From assembly GCF_040054535.1 (NCBI RefSeq), contig NC_090784.1:15634501-15698500 (forward strand): a DNA stretch of 64,000 nucleotides. Direction: 5' to 3'. This DNA comes from Antennarius striatus (lineage: Eukaryota > Chordata > Actinopteri > Lophiiformes > Antennariidae). Below, piece by piece: positions 50,305 through 64,000 of the stretch (positions within the stretch are counted from its first letter, which is position 1; each line of letters begins with the position of its first letter). The notes under the pieces were generated by a model. It saw only the letters and a list, made by a program, of their open reading frames with translations, had not been told where the DNA came from and did no database searches. A program made the position numbers and the translations under genes.

Positions 50305-52109
50305 AGTCCTTTGACCTCTTTGGTTCAGAATTTTACTGTCTTGTTTGATTTTAACTAATTTAGTCACTAAAAAGTTCTCCAATACTTTCAACATTCAAGT
50401 GTAAGATTTTCACAAATAATCCTTTTGGTTAACTGTCCTGCTAAACTTTGATATTTAAATAAACAGAAGAATCAATAAAAACTCCAACTTCCACATGTAT
50501 ACCACATAAAGTCATGCTTTCTGAGAAGTACATGTTATGACTATGAGTGTGTATCAATGAATTTCAATGTCAGAGATGGCTATTAAAGAAACAGACATGA
50601 CCGCTGTCTCATTTTATGTTTGTGTGGTTTATTAATTAAAAACTCAAGCATGTGACCTTCTCTGCTGCATTCCCACTTGGCAGAAATCAAAAATCTGCTT
50701 TGTCATATAAAATATTATTTTAGCAGTGAAATAGCTGATCACTCAGGGACTCCACCATAACCAAATAACCCCTCATCTATCACCATCACTCCAGTCTCTC
50801 CATCAGCCAGATGGGGACCCATACAGACGTGCAGGTTTGGACAACTGTCCAAACGGTCTGTTGGAGGACACTGATGAGTGAAACCTTTTCATCCCCAATG
50901 TTAAACAACCTTTTAGGCCTCCTTGACTTCTCACTATGGAGCCTTTTTTTAAAATAGCAGGTTTCTCTGATGGACATGTGGTAGAGGTTTTGTGTACCAT
51001 CCTTCCGTCCACCCACAGCGGCGGTTATCATGCTTCAGGAGTCCTGATCATAAAATGATGGTCAAGTTTTCCTCCGCTGTGGGTGCGACCTCAGTGATGC
51101 TCATCAGGAGCCTGCTGAGAAGCTGGAGGAACCAACTCACCCCACAGCAACAGACTCCAGATGATGCTGAGCTCTTCCCGGTAGACATTTTGTCTCCTTG
51201 TTTTAATGACTATGTCAGACACGATCAGCCTCAGTGACAGCGATAGCAACAAAATGTACAGACTGACTGTTAAGTATTTGAACAACGGCAAACTCAAAGA
51301 TCGGGCTGACACACTAAAACACAGCATGGAGGGTTTACTTCGGTCTGGCACCAGGTGTGAACCCTTCATGGGAGTCATTCTACAAGCCACCATTAACTGA
51401 AAAGATTGGGAGATTAACAACAGTGGATTTTACATGGTGAGGTGGACGTCAACAGTTCAATTTCAATTTTAAACCCAAATATGTCAGAAAACTGTCTCCT
51501 TGTTCTCGCAGAGAAACTGTGTTCCTGCGTTTAGAGAGTTTTTCTTTCATTTGGTCTTGCTTTTAAAAAACAATTTGCATAATCGGTTTGATTTTTTTTT
51601 TTACAGGAAAAATCAAAAAAGGAGTGTCAGATTTTAAATTTCCTTCTGGGTTCGGCAAAGATGGCAATTTATTTAAGCAGGAAACAAAAGGTTGAAGACT
51701 CATCAGACTGCAACGCAGAAGTCATTTTAATGCAATGGTAAAAACAAGAATTACAATTTCAAACTTATAAACAATTTGGATACTTTTAAAATCTTATGTT
51801 GTGTCAAAGATGTCTAATGTACTGTGTTGAGTGAAAAGTTTTCATTTAGTCTTTGCTTGGTTTAATATATGTATATTTGTTTAGTTTTTCATTATTTTCA
51901 ATATTATTTATTGATTTTGTATGTGAATTATTTTTGTGTGAATCTTTTTTAATTTTGTATGTGCGTGATTCATTTGTCAATTTGTTTTTCTATGAATAAA
52001 CACACTTCTAAAAAATACATTTCATTTGTTCATTTGATAGTGCAGGAGTCTTGGCTTAAATCAGTTGAATCATTGATCAAGATAATGGATTTTTTTTTTT
52101 TGGACGGAT

Positions 52110-52245
52110 GTAGTGAAAGAGGACATGAAGGTAGTTGGTGTGAGACAAGAGGATGCAGAAGACAGGGTTGGATCGAGGCAATTAATTTGCTGTGGTGACC
52201 CCTGATGGGAAAACCTGAAAGGAGAAGAAGAAGAAGAAGAAAATG
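52110..52245 (+). repeat. SINE 3' tail with (AAG)n end
   Basis: TGTGGTGACCCCTGATGGGA, then AAACCTGAAAGG and an AAG run, is the common 3' end of teleost tRNA-derived retroposons. Only the 3' part is present. Confidence 0.65.
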
Positions 52246-52937
52246 GTTTTCTTTAACCCCCCTAGTAGGTGCTGACATAACTAACTCCAACAACTTGAAG
52301 GTGTTTGCTCACTTTTTTTTTGTTTCCTTAACCCCTAACCAACTACTGTATCTCAGGGGTATCTCAGTGAATTTTTTGCAGTTTAACTTCGTCTAACTGC
52401 TAACTAGCAAGTCATTAATGCTGCCCCACTAGGGGGATATTATATCTCCAAACATTTGAACATTTTCTTTAAGTCATCTCAATTACCTGGTGATTGACTT
52501 TTCACCTAAAAAGATTCTTGAAATTACATTCTGACAACAGAAGTTGTATTGATATAAACATAAAATTAAGATAAATACAACACTCATAATTATAGGTAGT
52601 TAGGTAGGTAGGCAAAAATTGATTAGCAAAATAGGTGATTCATTTTTTGCCAGTTGCACTGTTCGCAAAGTAATTCTTGTGTACTGTAGTTCTAATTGCT
52701 GACACTTGTGGTCTCCACTCTTTTCAACTTGTGATCCAGCCAAGTCTTGACCAATGACCACATTTTAGTTTTTAGTCTTAGTCTATGAGCAGGTGTTCTC
52801 CTTTTTCCCACTAAACATTGTTCCCACCTTTGAAAGTAAAAACCAAAATATTTTGGATATATATAAAACAATATTATAAAAAATAGAAATATATTTTATT
52901 AAGAAATATATCAATCAATAATTAATCAGAAAAAACA

Positions 52938-53032
<95 letters not shown>

Positions 53033-53060
53033 TACTTTAATAATCCCGGAGGAAATTTAA
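52938..53060. repeat. (GATA)n plus retroposon-type tail
   Basis: About 23 GATA units, followed by TACTTTAATAATCCCGGAGG. It abuts another fish repeat motif, CTGAAGAAGCCTCTTGGAT (53068 onwards). Confidence 0.85.
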
Positions 53061-53437
53061 ACTGACTGAAGAAGCCTCTTGGATAAGAGGTGAAATATCT
53101 CGGTGGATTTATTCAAACAATATAACCACAGTAATTTTCTAGAACCCATAAACTTTCTTGGCTGCCATTGAGCGATGACTTCTGACTTTCAGATTCATTT
53201 GTAACGTTCTATTAGAGCCAATACATAAATATGGCTGCGATGTTTACTCAAAATCTAACGTGACCCACATGGAACGAATCCTGCGGCGGACTCGTGAGTC
53301 TTCGGCTTCTTTCGTCATTTTCCGTTAATCTCACTCCGTTAGCTAGCAAAGCTACGTAGCCTGCTACCATCCGCTAATGTATGAATGACATGTATCGCTA
53401 GCTGGATTGGAGTGGATGGTACAAATAGAGTAGAAAA

Positions 53438-60714
<7,277 letters not shown>

Positions 60715-62980
60715 GAAGGGAGATCATTACCTCTTAACTGGACACCATTGTCTATGCTTCAGTTCAGCTCGACCCAATAACACTCAGCTATTAACCACAC
60801 GGCCATCATTTCTACCCAATGAGCTACAACGTCAGAGGCTACACCTCATACATTGAAACCAACAAGCATCTGCGACTGAACAAATCCAATGAAATGAGGG
60901 ATGAAAGGCTACGGACATGTGGACCAGAACTCTTGAATCCACCACATCATAATCACACATTGAGCAGAGTTCTGTCAAAAAGAAATTAGGTTTCCCGAAC
61001 TAAAGTCTTGTATTCATGCAAGCCTCCTTCTGACTTGTAAATGAGACCTAGGTTTTACGCTTTTGCTGAATGGAAATGGAAAAATCAGTGGACAAAAAAG
61101 GGAACATGAAAGCTCTTATTGCTTGTAAAGGTAGGGGGTATGCATGATTGTTGATACTGACAGCTGACCACAGGAAGACATCTTTCCATTTGTTAGCAGA
61201 GCAGCAGAGTCATCTTTGTCTTTTTCGTCAATAGTTTGTGTGCAAGCATTTATAAATGTTAAACGTAGGTGCATTGGGCCTCCAGTAGACTAGGGAGCGA
61301 CTACAAGAAGGCCCTTCTGATGTAAGTCCCGGTCTTGTTAAATCACATTCATACATTTTCAGCTGTTTACCATTTAATTTTCATTCATAAAAGACAACTA
61401 TCAGTGTTGTTATGTGGTGAGTAAAAGAGGGACTTTGTAGGGTCATTGGAAGCCTTTTGTGTATAAGATAAGAGAAATAAGATAATCCTTTATTCTTCCC
61501 ACAGTGGGGGAAATTTACACTACACTACAAAGAACAGACAGAAAGGAATTAGCATGAACAGGAACAAATCAAATTTTAGACTTATGTTGCACTTTATCCA
61601 ACAGTATTAACACATGTGGGAGATATAGACTAAAAAGCAGATAGCTGCCTTAATAGTCTTACTGTCCACACTGAGTTTACATCCAGTTTTGACTGACTGA
61701 CCACAAACAATAAGATAACAAACCGCACCATCAAACTGTGTGTCCAGAGGCTTGTGTGAAACATTTCTGTATTAATAGTATTATGTGAACATTTGGCCAT
61801 TGCCAAGCAGCAGACTGACTGGACTCAGTCGTGTTTTGGTGCGTATTACCCACGTAAGACAGCAGGGGTCCTTATCTCGCTGGGCTATTTTGCAAGCAGT
61901 GATTTACTGTGTTTCTTTGAACTCCCACAGGATCTATAATAGCCTTGTATTTGAAATAACTGTAGCCCATCATTGTCTGTACTGTTAAACTCACACACTT
62001 TTAATTCGAGATGTGTGGGAGGAGGATTTTCTAGAGAAAATGGTTGATAGGGCCCGTCATCAAGTTGATGGATATGAAAATAACTGCAGATTCACTAAAA
62101 GTCTTAACAGTAACTTAACATGAACGTGTATGGTCAGTAAAATATACTCAGAGTAATTAAATGTCCTCCTAACTGAGCCCAGGTAGCATTAAAATTAATT
62201 AATACAATGAAATGAAATGATAATGTAATTGTCAATTCATTTCAATTGGTCTGATGAGAAAAACACATTTTTTAAAAAAATATTTATTTATGAAAGTTAT
62301 ATGTTCAGTTGCTACTAATATTTTCAAGATGAGTTTGAGCTTTGTACTAAATCAAACTTTTGAGGGCTAAGATGGTGTCCAAAAATAAGGCTTTGCACTT
62401 AAGATATATCAATACCAGTAAATTAAAGTATCCAACATTATTCTACTAATAATACTATTGTTTTGTCATCTACAAACAGGTTGAGTCAACAAAATCAAAT
62501 TTAAAATCAAGATTAGCATCTTCAAAATACCAATAAGGCTAATATTAATGCTGCTGTCCGCAAACCCAATCTTGGTGATGAATTGGCTTCAGTGGACCTT
62601 GGTGGGGGTACAAATGGAATTTAATTGAAAGTATTGAACCTTGAATTGAATTTGAATGTGCAATCTCAAATGCCTAATACATTTCTCAGCATATTTGTCT
62701 GTTGACTGAACCGTCTGATGTGTTTGTCTGTCATGACCTGATCTGCCCACCTCCCAACGTGTGCTCACCAATCCTTTTTTTTTTCTGACTAAACTGTGGT
62801 GTCATTAGCATATATATTTCAGATGCAATGTTAATTGTCTGTTTTGATTTGGGGGGGGTTTCTCCATTTACGGTTTATTTTTCAGAACTACACTTAGAGT
62901 GGAGATTGACAACTTTCAGATTCTGCACCCTGTTGAAATGTAAAATTTAAAATAAAATATTTGGTTACATCACTTACTAT
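60715..62980 (+). other. Probable snx27 3' UTR
   Basis: About 2.2 kb follow the stop before an AATAAA at 62951-62956 and another near 63005. A retroposon-type tail (TAATCCTTTATTCTTCCCAC, about 61464-61600) lies in it. The open frame 61785-61988 lacks support. Confidence 0.5.
61464..61600. repeat. Retroposon-type tail in snx27 3' region
   Basis: AAGATAAG-type units, then a TTTATT…CCCAC…GGGGGAAATTT segment, the same arrangement as the GATA-tailed repeats in this window but with a different tandem unit. Confidence 0.6.
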
Positions 62981-63815
62981 AATAAATTGTAACATATTCT
63001 TTTAAATAAAGTGATTTATTGATGCAAATGTACTTTTTGGTGTGTTTGTGTGTAGTGTGAGCAGAGAAAGATCTAATGGAGATGACTTCATGCACCCTCT
63101 CACACACTATGTGACAACATGTTTTCCTCTCTTCCTCCTTCCTGCATTGCGCTCCTCTTCTTTCCCACTCCAACATCCTTTAATGAGATCTGGGAGACAA
63201 TTACCCAACAGGCAATGAAATGGCTATCCTATATTGATCTGCAGTGTGTGTCCTGCGCACATTAATTAATATCTATTGATTGTTGGATGTAGGGGATTGT
63301 CTTTGTGAACATCTGAATTTTATAAAGCAAACTGGGGTCGTGTCCTAAGATGTCTTGCACATGGCTAGACTTAATCGGTGTTGATCTGTTTCACTTCACA
63401 CCCTGATCGTGTGATGGGAGAGATAGCTCAAAGAATAATTTAAATAAAGAATTACATTCAAACATACAAAACCAGATTTTTTTTGTTGCTAAATTTGAGG
63501 GTTATATATTTAAAATGTAAAACTAGTAATTTATGGTATATTTTGCTATTCTGGATTTATTTAAATTTCCTCCTCTTTTGCAGATATCAAGTCAAGACGA
63601 CTGAATGTCAAAAATCTGCTACTCTAGCATTTTTTAAAAATTGAATCATTCAAATGCAGCACCTCTAGCTAGCTGTTATACTTTTATATTCTGTCATATT
63701 TTTATATTCTCTCCCTTTCTTACCTTTTCCACACAAGCAAACATGAAGTGCTGAGACCACTACAGAAGGACTCAGTAAAAGGGTTGTGTGTGTGTGTGCG
63801 TGCGTGCGTGTGTGC

Positions 63816-63869
<54 letters not shown>

Positions 63870-64000
63870 GAGAGTGTATGTGTGGTTATTGCTTTATAGG
63901 TTATCTTCAGGGTCCCTACTGTACCACTTGATGTGTGAGTAGGTTTGTGGTTGATGCTTCATATATCTGCTGAGGTGTGTGCAAATTTTTACAGCAACTG
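62981..64000. other. Downstream intergenic DNA, no gene seen
   Basis: AT-rich sequence with a GT/GCGT tract followed by a GA tract (about 63786-63875). No exon is recognisable before the window ends. Confidence 0.6.
63786..63875. repeat. (GT)n-(GA)n compound microsatellite
   Basis: GTGTGCGTGCGTG units pass directly into about 25 GA units with one CA interruption. Confidence 0.95.

Larger units (their letters stand above)
50470..53437. other. Intergenic DNA between the short S100 gene and snx27
   Basis: It has an unassigned open region (51055-51400, see findings), a SINE tail (52110-52245) and a GATA repeat (52938-53060). The last ~150 bases before 53437 are GC-richer and presumably hold the snx27 promoter and 5' UTR. 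No confirmed gene. Confidence 0.5.

Overview
This is a chromosomal window from a ray-finned fish, most likely a percomorph teleost. Genes are split by GT-AG introns with many short introns, the proteins are clear vertebrate orthologues, and the intergenic DNA carries teleost-type SINEs, LINE tails, a hAT element, a Tc1 remnant and many CA, GATA and TTA microsatellites. There is no sign of bacterial or viral genome organisation. All coordinates come from reading splice sites and frames by eye. Coding exon sums were checked for divisibility by three.

Layout. 1-4.1 kb: 3' part of slc50a1 (SWEET1 sugar transporter, + strand). 4.1-14.2 kb: gene-poor DNA holding a 2.25-kb hAT transposon with near-perfect target duplications. 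14.2-21.4 kb: trim46 (- strand, 12 coding exons, 787 aa). 22.4-23.6 kb: tmem107 (+), head-to-head with trim46. 24.5-26.6 kb: krtcap2 (+). 28-50.3 kb: a cluster of five S100-type EF-hand genes, all +. They are an S100A11-like gene, three tandem paralogues (33.6, 36.9 and 39.7 kb) whose S100 domain runs into a long Lys/Gly/Glu tail, and a very short 80-aa S100. 53.4-60.7 kb: snx27 (+, 13 coding exons), followed by its long 3' region to the window end. In human, SLC50A1, KRTCAP2 and TRIM46 are neighbours at 1q22, and S100A10/A11 and SNX27 lie at 1q21. The block is therefore conserved synteny, but with tmem107 (human 17p13) inside it.

Two signals stand out. First, tmem107 has two 97-nt versions of its fourth coding exon, 77 bp apart, with the same phases. 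Including both or neither breaks the frame, so they look like mutually exclusive exons that swap a transmembrane segment of a ciliary transition-zone protein. Second, the triplicated S100 genes carry a Gly-X-Y tail with no proline. In the third copy it reaches 16 uninterrupted triplets, mostly Gly-Glu-Lys, built from a 9-bp coding minisatellite. An S100 domain joined to a collagen-like, charge-paired tail is an architecture I do not recognise.

The genes do not form one pathway: a sugar uniporter, a microtubule-organising TRIM protein, a ciliary transition-zone protein, an oligosaccharyltransferase subunit, calcium sensors and a retromer cargo adaptor. Only the S100 cluster forms a functional and evolutionary unit.
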